Positions 1 through 10,951 of a stretch of DNA of 64,000 nt are shown here, in pieces. The position numbers and the translations under genes are program-made. Numbering within the stretch: position 1 is the first letter of the stretch; each line of letters opens with the position of its first letter. This DNA is from an uncultured Sphingomonadaceae bacterium (GTDB lineage Bacteria; Pseudomonadota; Alphaproteobacteria; Sphingomonadales; Sphingomonadaceae), in NCBI GenBank assembly GCA_947488625.1, contig CANKZR010000003.1, positions 124,001-188,000 of the forward strand, in the 5' to 3' direction. A model generated the notes under the pieces. The model saw nothing but the letters and a program-made list of their open reading frames with translations, was not told the origin of the DNA and made no database searches.

Positions 1-193
1 CCCAGCTGCCTTCCCGCCGCCGTTCGGCGAGCCCGCTGTCGCACAGGATCGCGGCATGGCGGGAAACCCGCGGCTGGCTTTGTACCAAAGCCTGTGCGAG
101 TTCGCCCACGGCCAGCTCGAGATGTTCGAGCAGCCGCATGATGCGCAGCCTCGTCGGGTCGGCGAGGGCATTCAGGGCGGGTTCCAGCTTCAC
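1..193 (-). CDS. ArsR-family transcriptional regulator, 5' part only
   Basis: Only the N-terminal 64 residues are inside the window; the gene runs off the left edge. The reverse-strand reading gives an ArsR/SmtB-type winged helix with the characteristic run ALADPTRLRIMRLLE followed by a recognition helix region SQPRVSRHAAIL. The likely start is the GTG at 191-193: an in-frame TAA lies at 219-221 and no other usual start codon occurs between them. It is divergent from metF and shares a palindromic control region with it. ArsR-type regulators beside metF/metH in proteobacteria include SahR, which senses S-adenosylhomocysteine; that identity is inferred from position and family. Homologues here often carry a C-terminal methyltransferase domain, which cannot be checked in this window. 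Confidence 0.75.
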   Translation of the reverse strand, partial: MKLEPALNALADPTRLRIMRLLEHLELAVGELAQALVQSQPRVSRHAAILCDSGLAERRREGSW

Positions 194-202
194 GACAAGC
201 GA

Positions 203-224
203 GATATGCTGTATTCTTTATATG
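203..224. promoter_or_regulatory. Weaker copy of the ATAT-rich operator half-sites
   Basis: GATAT at the left and ATATG at the right are separated by 12 bases containing TTCTTT. The outer ATAT arms match the 247-268 palindrome but the inner arms do not pair. It abuts the regulator start and may be a secondary autoregulatory site. Confidence 0.3.
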
Positions 225-246
225 TGCAAATCAGTTCTTCATTGCC

Positions 247-268
247 GATATAAAGATGTCTTGATATC
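247..268. promoter_or_regulatory. 22-bp near-perfect palindrome, probable operator of the divergent ArsR-type regulator
   Basis: The arms read GATAT-A-AAGA and TCTT-G-ATATC; 20 of 22 positions pair, the exceptions being one A/G pair and the central TG. It lies 54 bp upstream of the regulator's start and 69 bp upstream of metF. Position and symmetry fit a dimeric winged-helix repressor controlling both directions. Confidence 0.6.
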
Positions 269-337
269 CCGGTATCGGAATGCAGGTGCGAAAGTGCGGA
301 CGGCGGATGTGCCGATAATCGTCATGAGGGAATTTTC

Positions 338-1267
338 GTGAGCCAGATCGACAATCATGCCGGCGCAAGGGAGGGGAGCCCTTCAAGCACCGGGCTTTCC
401 GATGACATTCGCGTGTCCTTCGAATTTTTCCCGCCCGCTAACGATTCGGCATCCGAAAGACTTGGAAAGACGTTCGAGCGTCTTGCCCCGCTCGCCCCCT
501 CGTTCGTTTCGATGACCTACGGGGCCGGGGGTTCAACACAGCAGCGCAGTCTTGCAGCGGTGAAACACCTTAGCGAGGAGGGCATCGTTCCCGTGGCCGC
601 GCATCTTACCTGCGTCGATGCAAGTCGCGACGATGTGGATGCTATTGCCATGCAGTTCTGGGATGCGGGCATTCGTCATATCGTCGCCCTTCGCGGTGAC
701 GCGGGCGAACCGGGCCAACCGTTCGTACCGCATGCCAACGGTTATCGCAGCGCGGCAGAACTTGTCGCCGGGTTGCGTCGCCTTGCCGATTTCGAGATTT
801 CCGTCGGCGCCTATCCCGAGGTGCATCCCGATGCCCAAAGCGCCGAGGCCGATCTGGACAATCTCAAGCGCAAGCTGGACGCCGGTGCCAGTCGCGCGCT
901 GACGCAGTTCTTTTTTTCGCCCGATACCTTCCTGCGATTTCGCGATCGGGCGGCGGCAGCGGGAATCGAGGCGCCAATCGCGCCGGGTATCCTGCCGATC
1001 ACCAATTTTGCGCAGACCTGCAAGTTCGCGGCCGCTTGCGGTGCGCAGGTGCCCGACTGGTTGCGTCCCATGTTCGAGGGGCTGGATGATCGCCCCGACA
1101 CGCGCAAGTTCGTCTCCACCACGCTGACCGCCGACCTGTGCCGCGCGCTGCACGCAGGCGGGGTGCGCGATTTCCATTTCTATACCCTCAACCGGGCGCA
1201 GCAGGTCGAGGCCGTTTGTCACCTCATGGGCCGCCGGCTTCCCGCCACCGTAAGGCAAGCGGCATGA
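338..1267 (+). CDS. metF: Methylenetetrahydrofolate reductase [NAD(P)H]
   Basis: This FAD enzyme reduces 5,10-methylene-THF to 5-methyl-THF, the methyl donor for methionine synthase. The 309-residue protein has the normal bacterial MetF length and TIM-barrel motifs: FEFFPP near residues 28-33 (including the conserved catalytic Glu29), SMTYGAGGSTQ near 57, ALRGD near 117, AYPEVHPDA near 158 and GILPI near 222. The start is GTG at 338, preceded by GAGGG at 326-330. Its stop overlaps the next start (ATGA at 1264-1267), so metF and the downstream metH halves form one operon that makes and uses 5-methyl-THF. Control by the divergent ArsR-type regulator is likely. Confidence 0.95.
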   Translation: MSQIDNHAGAREGSPSSTGLSDDIRVSFEFFPPANDSASERLGKTFERLAPLAPSFVSMTYGAGGSTQQRSLAAVKHLSEEGIVPVAAHLTCVDASRDDVDAIAMQFWDAGIRHIVALRGDAGEPGQPFVPHANGYRSAAELVAGLRRLADFEISVGAYPEVHPDAQSAEADLDNLKRKLDAGASRALTQFFFSPDTFLRFRDRAAAAGIEAPIAPGILPITNFAQTCKFAAACGAQVPDWLRPMFEGLDDRPDTRKFVSTTLTADLCRALHAGGVRDFHFYTLNRAQQVEAVCHLMGRRLPATVRQAA

Positions 1268-2310
1268 AAGTTCGCAAATCCCTCGATGCTGCCGCTGCTG
1301 AGCGCATTCTGCTGTTCGATGGCGCTTTTGGCACGATGATCCAGAATGCCCGGTTGTCGGAAGATGATTTTGCCGGGGATCTGAACCTGTCTGCCGAACA
1401 GGGTGGCAACAACGATATCCTTGCGCTCACCCGGCCCGACGTCATACGCGAGATAACCTCGGCCTACCTCGCTGCTGGATCGGATATCGTCTCCACCAAC
1501 ACGTTCTCGGCCAATCGTATCAGCCAGGCGGATTACGAAGCGCAGCACCTAGTGCGCGACATCAATCTGGCGTCTGCGCGCGTCGCCCGTGAAGCGGCGG
1601 ACGCGGCAGCAGATGGCGATGGGCGGCCGCGTTTCGTCGCGGGCGCATTGGGGCCGACCAACAAGACGCTTACCCTATCGCCCAACGTGGAAGATCCCGG
1701 TTACCGCGAGATCGATTTCGACTTCCTCGCCGATGTTTATCGCGAACAGGCGGAGGCGTTGGTGGAAGGTGGCGCTGATCTGATCCTGGTCGAAACCATT
1801 TTCGATACACTGAACGCGAAGGCTGCGATCTTCGCCGTGCGTGAGCTGGAGCGTAAGCTTGGCCGCGAAGTGCCGATCGCTTTGTCGATGACCTTGACCG
1901 ACCTTTCGGGTCGCAACCTTTCCGGCCACACGGTGGAAGCCTTCTGGTTTGCTGTGCGCCATGCAAGGCCCATAGCTGTGGGGCTGAATTGCTCCTTCGG
2001 TGCCGAACAGTTGCGCCCCTATGTGCAGACGCTCGGCAAGATCGCCGATACGCTGCTGCTGGCCTATCCCAATGCGGGCCTGCCGAACGAGTTGGGCGAG
2101 TACGACGAGCCGCCCGAAAAAACCGCAGCCATGCTGCATGAATGGGCGCAAGGCGGCCACGTGAACATCCTTGGCGGCTGTTGCGGATCGACGCCCGAAC
2201 ATATCGCCGCGATTGCTGCTGCCGTGCGAGATGCTGCACCGCGCCGGGTGCCGCGGCCAGAGCCTGCCACCCGGCTTGCCGGGCTCGAACCCTTTATACT
2301 GGCGGCCTGA
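1264..2310 (+). CDS. metH: Methionine synthase, homocysteine-binding half (split MetH, N-terminal part)
   Basis: This 348-residue protein is the homocysteine S-methyltransferase module of cobalamin-dependent methionine synthase. Zinc ligands are visible as Cys243 in LNCSFG and Cys306-Cys307 in GGCCGS, the pattern of the E. coli MetH N-terminal domain. The start is the ATG overlapping the metF stop by four bases; a longer reading from 1138 would run through metF and is rejected. The second half begins two bases after this stop. A split MetH is common in alphaproteobacteria and is not a mutation: both reading frames are intact and translationally close. Confidence 0.93.
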   Translation: MKVRKSLDAAAAERILLFDGAFGTMIQNARLSEDDFAGDLNLSAEQGGNNDILALTRPDVIREITSAYLAAGSDIVSTNTFSANRISQADYEAQHLVRDINLASARVAREAADAAADGDGRPRFVAGALGPTNKTLTLSPNVEDPGYREIDFDFLADVYREQAEALVEGGADLILVETIFDTLNAKAAIFAVRELERKLGREVPIALSMTLTDLSGRNLSGHTVEAFWFAVRHARPIAVGLNCSFGAEQLRPYVQTLGKIADTLLLAYPNAGLPNELGEYDEPPEKTAAMLHEWAQGGHVNILGGCCGSTPEHIAAIAAAVRDAAPRRVPRPEPATRLAGLEPFILAA

Positions 2311-2312
2311 CG

Positions 2313-4952
<2,640 letters not shown>

Positions 4953-5153
4953 CCGTCTCTGCTCGCTACGGAAATTGTCGGCATAGGCATCGCTGCAAAA
5001 TTGAACTCGAGGCGTTCCGATGCAGACATTTCTGCAATCGCTACCTATCTTGAACAGACATTCGCGCCATAGACCTGCGCTGTCATACGGCTGGCGCATT
5101 TTGCGCTATGATGCGTATTCGATTCGAACACCCCCAAAGGGCACGCATATTTT

Positions 5154-6488
5154 ATGATGAACTCAGATCGCCGCAAGTTCCTCGCCGCAACGGGCACCGC
5201 CTTCGCAGGGCTTTTCCTTAATTCCTGCACCTCGACTGGGCCGCGCGTTTCCAGCAGCCCTGCGCTATCGGGCGCCGCCAGCCCGGTGGGGCCGCTGATA
5301 CCCGATCCCGCTGGTATCCTCGACTTGCCCGAAGGCTTCACCTACCGCGTGATTTCCCGCCACGACACGCCGATGAGCGACGGCGGCACCGTGCCCGACC
5401 GCGCCGATGGCATGGGCTGTTTCGATCTGGGCAACGGCAAACTGGCGCTGGTGCGCAACCATGAATTGCAGCCGCAGCACGATGGCGGCGATATCCCTGC
5501 TGGGCCCGCGTTCGACACAGTCGCCCGTTCGCTGCGCCCGCTTCCCGGCGGCACCACCACGTTGGTGCTGGATGCGGCCACGCTGGAAGTAGAGCGTGAA
5601 TACCGCAGCCTTGCGGGCACGATCCGCAATTGTGCAGGCGGCATCACGCCATGGGGAAGCTGGCTGACCTGCGAGGAGAATACGTCCCGCGCCGATGGTC
5701 GTATCAACAAGGATCATGGCTGGGTGTTCGAAGTGCCCGCCGACGCGCCGGGCCTTGTCGATCCCGTACCGTTGACCGCTATGGGCCGCTTCAATCACGA
5801 GGCGGCCTGCGTCGACCCTGCCACGGGCATCGTCTACCTGACAGAGGATCGCGACGATTCGGTGCTCTACCGTTTCCTGCCCGTGACACCCGGACAACTG
5901 GCGCAGGGCGGCACCTTGCAGGCCTTGAAGCTGGAGAACGTGTCTGACACGCGCAACTGGACAGGCCGCAGCATGTCCGTTGGCGATAGCTTGCGCGGTA
6001 CCTGGATTACGCTCGACAATGTGGAGGCCCCCGATGACGACCTGCGCCAGCGCGCGGCCGCGCAGGGTGCGGCGCTGTTCGCGCGGGGCGAGGGCATCTG
6101 GATGGGCGAGGGCGAGATGTATTTCACCTGCACCAGCGGCGGCGTGGCGCGCCAGGGGCAGATCTTCCGCTTGCGCCCCGCCATTCACGAGGCCGATATG
6201 CTGGAACTTTTCTACGAAAGCCCCGAGGAGGCCGAATACAGCTTTGGCGACAACATTACCGTTGCGCCGTCCGGCCATCTGGTCGTGTGCGAGGATTCCT
6301 ACAGCGATGTCGTGCAAAATCATCTGCGCGGCATCACGCCCGAAGGCGTAGCCTATCCGCTGGCGCTCCTCAACATGCAGACAGAACCCGCCGGCGCCTG
6401 CTTCTCTCCAGACGGGCGCACGTTGTTCGTCAACGCCTACAGCCCCACGATGACCTTCGCGATTACCGGTCCGTGGCCGTCTGCGTGA
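5154..6488 (+). CDS. PhoX/DUF839-family phosphatase-like protein, Tat-exported lipoprotein candidate
   Basis: The 444-residue protein belongs to the PhoX-like (DUF839) beta-propeller family, some members of which are calcium-dependent alkaline phosphatases. The N-terminus SDRRKFLAATG is a twin-arginine signal, and FLNSC at residues 21-25 looks like a lipobox, so the product is probably exported folded and perhaps lipid-anchored. Family-like segments include CAGGITPWGSWLTCEEN and FNHEAACVDP. Two ATGs are adjacent (5154 and 5157) and either could be used. The stop overlaps the GTG of the next gene by four bases, so it is cotranscribed with a tyrosine phosphatase and a fructosamine kinase. Substrate unknown. 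Confidence 0.85.
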   Translation: MMNSDRRKFLAATGTAFAGLFLNSCTSTGPRVSSSPALSGAASPVGPLIPDPAGILDLPEGFTYRVISRHDTPMSDGGTVPDRADGMGCFDLGNGKLALVRNHELQPQHDGGDIPAGPAFDTVARSLRPLPGGTTTLVLDAATLEVEREYRSLAGTIRNCAGGITPWGSWLTCEENTSRADGRINKDHGWVFEVPADAPGLVDPVPLTAMGRFNHEAACVDPATGIVYLTEDRDDSVLYRFLPVTPGQLAQGGTLQALKLENVSDTRNWTGRSMSVGDSLRGTWITLDNVEAPDDDLRQRAAAQGAALFARGEGIWMGEGEMYFTCTSGGVARQGQIFRLRPAIHEADMLELFYESPEEAEYSFGDNITVAPSGHLVVCEDSYSDVVQNHLRGITPEGVAYPLALLNMQTEPAGACFSPDGRTLFVNAYSPTMTFAITGPWPSA

Positions 6489-6949
6489 GTACGAAACCGG
6501 CGATCCTGTTCGTCTGTCTCGGCAATATCTGTCGCTCTCCGCTAGCCGAAGGCGCGCTTCGCGCCGCAACGATTCGCGCCGGGATCGAGGTTGAGATCGA
6601 CAGCGCCGGAACGGGCGACTGGCATGTCGGCAACCCGCCCGACCCCCGCGCCATCGCCACCGCGCGCGACAACGGCATCGATATATCGGGCCTACGCGGG
6701 CGGCAGGTATCACCGCGAAATTTCACGCGCTTCACCCACATCTTCGCTCTGGATGAAGACAACCTGCGCAATCTTTACGCCATGGCGCCGGATGATGCGA
6801 CTGCCGAACTTGCCCTGCTGCTGGATGTCGTTCCGGGCTTCGAGGGGCGCGCCGTGGCCGACCCCTATTACGGCAGCGATGAAGGTTTCGCGCAGACGTG
6901 GCGCGATGTATCGGCCGCGGCAGATGCACTGGTCGCACGCTTTTCGTGA
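6485..6949 (+). CDS. Low-molecular-weight protein-tyrosine-phosphatase family protein
   Basis: The 154-residue protein has the family's phosphate loop CLGNICRSP (nucleophile Cys11, Arg17) near the N-terminus and the acid loop ADPYYGSDEGF near residue 125. Length and layout are standard for LMW-PTP. The start is GTG at 6485, overlapping the upstream stop (GTGA), and the stop overlaps the next GTG in the same way. Homologues next to fructosamine-kinase genes have been linked to dephosphorylating ribulosamine 5-phosphates during protein deglycation. That role is inferred here from the operon; action on phosphotyrosine proteins remains possible. Confidence 0.9.
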   Translation: MSTKPAILFVCLGNICRSPLAEGALRAATIRAGIEVEIDSAGTGDWHVGNPPDPRAIATARDNGIDISGLRGRQVSPRNFTRFTHIFALDEDNLRNLYAMAPDDATAELALLLDVVPGFEGRAVADPYYGSDEGFAQTWRDVSAAADALVARFS

Positions 6950-7740
6950 CGCTGGACGCGCGCATCGAAGCAGCGCTGGGGCAAACCGTAAGCGACAGCC
7001 GCCAGTTGCCCGGCGGCGACCTGGGCGGCGCTGCGCTGATCACACTGGAAGACTGCAGCCGCGTTGTCGCAAAGACCGGCCAACTGGTAGCGGATGAGGG
7101 CGCGATGCTGCGCGCCATTGCCGATACCGGGGTGCCTGTACCCGGCGTGCTGTATTGCGAAGATACTTTGCTCGTCATGGAATTTATCGAGAGTGACGGC
7201 GACATGGGCTGGCTGTCCCTTGCGGCAAATCTGCACAGTCTGCACGCCCCGCGTGGCCGTACTTTCGGCTGGGATGCGGACTACGCCTTCGGCAAGGTGC
7301 CTATTTTTAACACCGCGATAGAAGACTGGCCAGACTTCTGGGCAAGGCGCCGGCTGCTGCCTTTCTGCGAACACGTGGATACTGCGCTTGCAAGGCGGAT
7401 TGAAAGGCTCGCCGGGCGTCTGCCGGAATTGTTGCCCACCACACCACCTGCCGCCTTGTTGCATGGCGACCTGTGGAGCGGAAACATGCTGTTCCGCGGC
7501 GGTGAACTGGTCGGCCTGATCGATCCGGCCAGCTACCATGGCGACCGCGAGGTCGATTTCGCCATGCTCCAGGTGTTCGCAAGCCCGCCCGAAAGCTTCT
7601 TCGCCGCGAGCGATCTTGATGCAGGATGGCAGGAAAGGTTGCCCATCTACCAGCTATGGCCAATGCTCGTGCACCTGCGACTGTTCGGCAGCGCCTACCG
7701 CAGCCGGGTGGAAAGCCTGCTGACCGCCTGCGAAGTTTGA
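6946..7740 (+). CDS. Fructosamine/ketosamine 3-kinase family protein
   Basis: The 264-residue protein has the aminoglycoside-phosphotransferase-like fold: the N-lobe lysine segment SRVVAKTGQLVADEG, the catalytic loop LLHGDLWSGNMLF and the metal-binding IDPASYHGDREVDFAM. Bacterial members phosphorylate sugar adducts (ribulosamines, erythrulosamines) on proteins at O-3, after which the adduct falls off. The start is GTG at 6946, overlapping the LMW-PTP stop. The pairing with LMW-PTP supports a repair role: the phosphatase removes a 5-phosphate and the kinase then destabilises the adduct. Confidence 0.88.
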   Translation: MTLDARIEAALGQTVSDSRQLPGGDLGGAALITLEDCSRVVAKTGQLVADEGAMLRAIADTGVPVPGVLYCEDTLLVMEFIESDGDMGWLSLAANLHSLHAPRGRTFGWDADYAFGKVPIFNTAIEDWPDFWARRRLLPFCEHVDTALARRIERLAGRLPELLPTTPPAALLHGDLWSGNMLFRGGELVGLIDPASYHGDREVDFAMLQVFASPPESFFAASDLDAGWQERLPIYQLWPMLVHLRLFGSAYRSRVESLLTACEV

Positions 7741-7747
7741 GCCGCGC

Positions 7748-8806
7748 CTAGCTTGCCTGCGGAAAAGGGGTCCACTCCTCGCCTTCGGGAAGCGGGGCGA
7801 GCATTTCCTCGACCATTTCGTCGCTGATATCCTCCGGCTCTGCGGGTTGCCATTGCGGGGCGTTATCCTTGTCCACCAGCACGGCGCGCACGCCCTCGGC
7901 GAAATCGGATCGCATGATCATGCGGCTGGCGATGCGATATTCCATCGCCATGTTGGCAGCGAAATCCTTGCAATCGGCATTCTCGGCAAACTGGCAGAGG
8001 GCGACCTTGCTGGTCATGGGACTCTTGGCTTTTACGGCGACCAGTTCCTTTGCCGCCCAGTCACTGTCGTTCTTTTCCAGCGCAGCAATTACGCCTTCCA
8101 GCGTGCCGGGCGCGAACAGCGTGTCGATCTTGCGCTTGTTGGCGGCCAGGCGCGCTTTGGGTGGCTCGCTTGCGGCTTCATCGAGGATGGCCTTGATGGA
8201 AGCAGGGTCGGCAATAATGCGCGCCTTCACCTCTGCCAGCTTGTCGCTTTCGATGTAATGAGTGGCAAGACCTGCCCACAGGCATTCCGCACCGTCCAGT
8301 CGCGCGCCGGTCAGAGCCAGGAACTTTCCCGTCTGGCCGGGCAGGCGCGGCAGGTAATGGCCTGCGCCGACGTCGGGGAACAGGCCGATGGCACCTTCGG
8401 GCATGGCGAACTTCGTATTCTCAGTCGCCACGCGGTATTTCGCCGGCTGGCTGATGCCCACGCCGCCGCCCATCGTCACACCGTCCATGAAAGCCACGAT
8501 GGGCTTGGGGTAGGTGAACATCAGATGGTTCAGCCGGTATTCGGTATGGAAAAACTCGCGTGCGAGCTCGCCGTTGTCTTCCTTGGCCGAATTGCGCAGC
8601 AGTGCCACATCGCCGCCCGCGCAAAAGCCGCGCCCTTCTGCGTGATCGAGGATCACGGCTTCGATGGCATCGTCGTCACGCCAGCCCAGCAGTGCTTCGC
8701 TCATGCCCTCGCACATTTCCTGCGTTAGCGCGTGGATCGCTTTTGGCCGGTTGAGCGAGATGTGCGCCACGCGGTTGTGGGCATGCAGGTTCAGTTGTTC
8801 GGTCAT
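7748..8806 (-). CDS. 3-hydroxyisobutyryl-CoA hydrolase (enoyl-CoA hydratase superfamily)
   Basis: The 352-residue length is that of HIBYL-CoA hydrolases rather than the roughly 260 residues of simple enoyl-CoA hydratases. Crotonase-fold motifs are clear: GRGFCAGGDVALL near residue 66 and MGGGVGISQPAKYRVATEN near residue 110, followed by the extended C-terminal region with a conserved FPDVGAGHYLPR. It releases 3-hydroxyisobutyrate in valine catabolism. The start ATG (8804-8806) lies eight bases after the acyl-CoA dehydrogenase stop, so the two form an operon that performs consecutive parts of valine degradation. Confidence 0.87.
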   Translation of the reverse strand: MTEQLNLHAHNRVAHISLNRPKAIHALTQEMCEGMSEALLGWRDDDAIEAVILDHAEGRGFCAGGDVALLRNSAKEDNGELAREFFHTEYRLNHLMFTYPKPIVAFMDGVTMGGGVGISQPAKYRVATENTKFAMPEGAIGLFPDVGAGHYLPRLPGQTGKFLALTGARLDGAECLWAGLATHYIESDKLAEVKARIIADPASIKAILDEAASEPPKARLAANKRKIDTLFAPGTLEGVIAALEKNDSDWAAKELVAVKAKSPMTSKVALCQFAENADCKDFAANMAMEYRIASRMIMRSDFAEGVRAVLVDKDNAPQWQPAEPEDISDEMVEEMLAPLPEGEEWTPFPQAS

Positions 8807-8814
8807 TGTATCTG

Positions 8815-9960
8815 TCAGTCTTTCAACAGGTCGCGGCCCACGATCATGCGCATGACCTGGTTTGTGCCTTCCAGGATCGAGTGCACGCGAAGATCGCGCC
8901 AGAAGCGTTCGATGGGGTAGTCCTTGAGATAGCCGTAGCCGCCGAACAACTGCAGCGCGTTGTTGACGACGTTGCTGCCGCTGTCGGTGGCAAGGCGTTT
9001 GGCCATCGCGGAAAAGCGCGTCTTGTCGGGCGCGTTCTCGGTCACCTTTACCGCGGCGAGATAGAGCAGCGCGCGGGCCGCCTCCACTTCGGTGGCCATG
9101 TCGGCCAGCATGAACTGGGTGTTCTGGAAATCGGCAATGGCCGTGCCGAACTGCTGGCGATCCCTGGTGTAGGCCACGGCCTCGTCCAGGCAACGCTGCG
9201 CACCGCCCAGCGAACAGGCACCGATGTTCAGCCGCCCGCCATCAAGGCCCGCCATGGCGAACTTGAAGCCGTCGCCCTCCTCGCCAACGCGATTGGCCAC
9301 GGGAACGCGCGCGTCCTCGAAGATCATCTGCGCCGTGGGGCTGGCATTCCACCCCAACTTCTTCTCGGGCGCGCCGAAGCTGAGGCCGGGGGTATCCTTG
9401 TCCACCACCACGCAGGAAATGCCGCGGGTCTTGTGCTCGCCCGTGCGCACCATCACCACGTAGACATCGTTCACCCCGCCGCCCGAGATGAACTGCTTGG
9501 TGCCGTTGAGCACGTAGTGGTCGCCGTCCAGCTTCGCGCTCGTCTTCAGCGCCGCAGCGTCCGAGCCCGAACCCGGTTCCGTCAGCGCATAGCTGGCCAG
9601 CTTGTCCATCGTCACCAGGTCGGGGAGATAGCGATCCTTCAGGTCCTGCCCGCCGAACCTGTCGATCATCCATGCGGCCATGTTGTGGATGGAGATGAAG
9701 GCACTGGTGGTGGGGCAGCCATAGGCCATGGCCTCCATGATCAGCGCCGCTTCCAGCCTGCCCAGCGCAATACCGCCGCTTTCCTCCGACACGTAGATCG
9801 CGCCGAAGCCAAGCTCGCCTGTCTGCCTGATCACATCGCGCGGAAAGTGATGGGCCTCGTCCCACTCGCCCGCGTGCGGCGTGATGTTGTCCGCCGTGAA
9901 ACGCTGCGCCATCTCCTGAATGGCGCGCTGATCTTCGGTAAGCTGGAATTGGCCGGTCAT
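8815..9960 (-). CDS. Acyl-CoA dehydrogenase, probably isobutyryl-CoA dehydrogenase
   Basis: The 381-residue protein is a complete FAD acyl-CoA dehydrogenase: YALTEPGSGSDAAAL in the middle domain, RQQFGTAIADFQ in the C-terminal helices and QLFGGYGYLKDYPIERFWRD near the end. The start is the ATG at 9958-9960, with AGGAG ten bases upstream; an alternative five codons earlier lacks this spacing. It oxidises a short branched acyl-CoA. Linkage to HIBYL-CoA hydrolase points to isobutyryl-CoA in the valine pathway, but substrate is inferred from context. Confidence 0.88.
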   Translation of the reverse strand: MTGQFQLTEDQRAIQEMAQRFTADNITPHAGEWDEAHHFPRDVIRQTGELGFGAIYVSEESGGIALGRLEAALIMEAMAYGCPTTSAFISIHNMAAWMIDRFGGQDLKDRYLPDLVTMDKLASYALTEPGSGSDAAALKTSAKLDGDHYVLNGTKQFISGGGVNDVYVVMVRTGEHKTRGISCVVVDKDTPGLSFGAPEKKLGWNASPTAQMIFEDARVPVANRVGEEGDGFKFAMAGLDGGRLNIGACSLGGAQRCLDEAVAYTRDRQQFGTAIADFQNTQFMLADMATEVEAARALLYLAAVKVTENAPDKTRFSAMAKRLATDSGSNVVNNALQLFGGYGYLKDYPIERFWRDLRVHSILEGTNQVMRMIVGRDLLKD

Positions 9961-10099
9961 GCGTGTCTCCTGCACCAGGTGCGTGCATGGCGTTTTTCAG
10001 GGCGTGTCTGAACCGTCGCAATGTCAAAAGGCGCATTGCGGCACAACCGGTTACTTGCGAAACTTTACGCAACAAATGGTATGCGTCACACCTCGAAGG

Positions 10100-10474
10100 T
10101 TACTCTCCGAACGATTCCGGTCCGATAGGCTCGGGCGCAAACCCCTGCGGAGCGTCAGGCGAAGGGTCGAAGCCCGACGTGTCGTCGATGGGATCGGTCG
10201 AAAAACCCTGAGCATTATCGATCAGTTCGTCGGGCGCGGCGTCTTCCATATTACCGGCGTTTTCATCGCCCGCGTCGCTATCGTTGGCAAAACCTTCAGC
10301 GGGTGCCGTAGGTATGGGGGTGGAACTATCGCGTGCCTCCTTCGGCGAGGACTGGATCGACAGGTCCCGCTCCGGCATCCGTTCCTGCACTGCCGCCTGG
10401 CGGCTCTCGAGATCGTCGCCGCAGCTTGCAAGCAAGGCAATCGCAGAAAGAGGCAGGAGAAGCCGTACAGTCAT
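10100..10474 (-). CDS. Small acidic lipoprotein of unknown function
   Basis: The 124-residue product starts with a lipoprotein signal (TVRLLLPLSAIALLASC), predicting anchoring at Cys19 after cleavage. The mature part is very acidic and rich in Asp, Ser and Pro, with repeats such as GFANDSD, GFSTDPIDD, GFDPSPDAPQGF and GFAPEPIGPESF, suggesting a disordered periplasmic chain. The ATG at 10472-10474 was chosen because it begins the signal peptide directly; a start 26 codons upstream would bury it. The family was not recognised. Confidence 0.6.
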   Translation of the reverse strand: MTVRLLLPLSAIALLASCGDDLESRQAAVQERMPERDLSIQSSPKEARDSSTPIPTAPAEGFANDSDAGDENAGNMEDAAPDELIDNAQGFSTDPIDDTSGFDPSPDAPQGFAPEPIGPESFGE

Positions 10475-10544
10475 CGCAGGTTTACGCTCGCTGTGTTCTG
10501 GGCCAGCCCGAGTGGCAGGATGCGCGGACCCGCCGTCACCGCAG

Positions 10545-10856
10545 TCAGCCACAGCTGATTTTCTCGATACTCATGTCGTCATCGTAGGTGACGGTAAGCC
10601 GGTCAGGCCGGTAGTCCATGGTGACTGCGCTGCGCGGCGGTTGCCACCGCAGGGTGCGCGCGCCGGAAAGGTCCAGAAGCGTAGCTCCCGCCTCGGCACT
10701 GGCTTGATGGCCGATATGATTTTGCACCGCTTCGGCGTCGCACTCTCCGGCAGGATCGCGCACATTGGGGTTGCCATCTTCGTCGAATGGCGGCGGCGTA
10801 GTCGTGGTGCATGCGGCCATGGCCATGGTGGCAAGCAATAGTGTAGCGTTTTTCAT
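10545..10856 (-). CDS. Peptidase inhibitor I78-family lipoprotein
   Basis: The 103-residue protein has a lipoprotein signal (NATLLLATMAMAACTT) and then a small domain ending DYRPDRLTVTYDDD...IEKISCG, the signature C-terminus of inhibitor family I78. It also has the family's N-terminal GECDAEAVQNHIG segment. Such proteins inhibit serine proteases; the target here is unknown. The start ATG at 10854-10856 is chosen because the signal peptide follows immediately. It lies 70 bases upstream of another small lipoprotein on the same strand. Confidence 0.8.
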   Translation of the reverse strand: MKNATLLLATMAMAACTTTTPPPFDEDGNPNVRDPAGECDAEAVQNHIGHQASAEAGATLLDLSGARTLRWQPPRSAVTMDYRPDRLTVTYDDDMSIEKISCG

Positions 10857-10951
10857 AGCTGCAGATACTAGCGCCGCTCGGGGTGGTGCGCCAGATGGAT
10901 TGGCTTTCCTGACGTAGTCGCGTTCGCGGGCCACGTGCAGTATCGATTGGC

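Noticed and set aside
533-1258. Long open frame opposite metF
   Set aside because: High-GC shadow of metF; no ribosome site or recognisable protein.
4953-5153. Possible riboswitch or promoter between metH and the PhoX-like gene
   Set aside because: No conserved element could be recognised in 200 bases.
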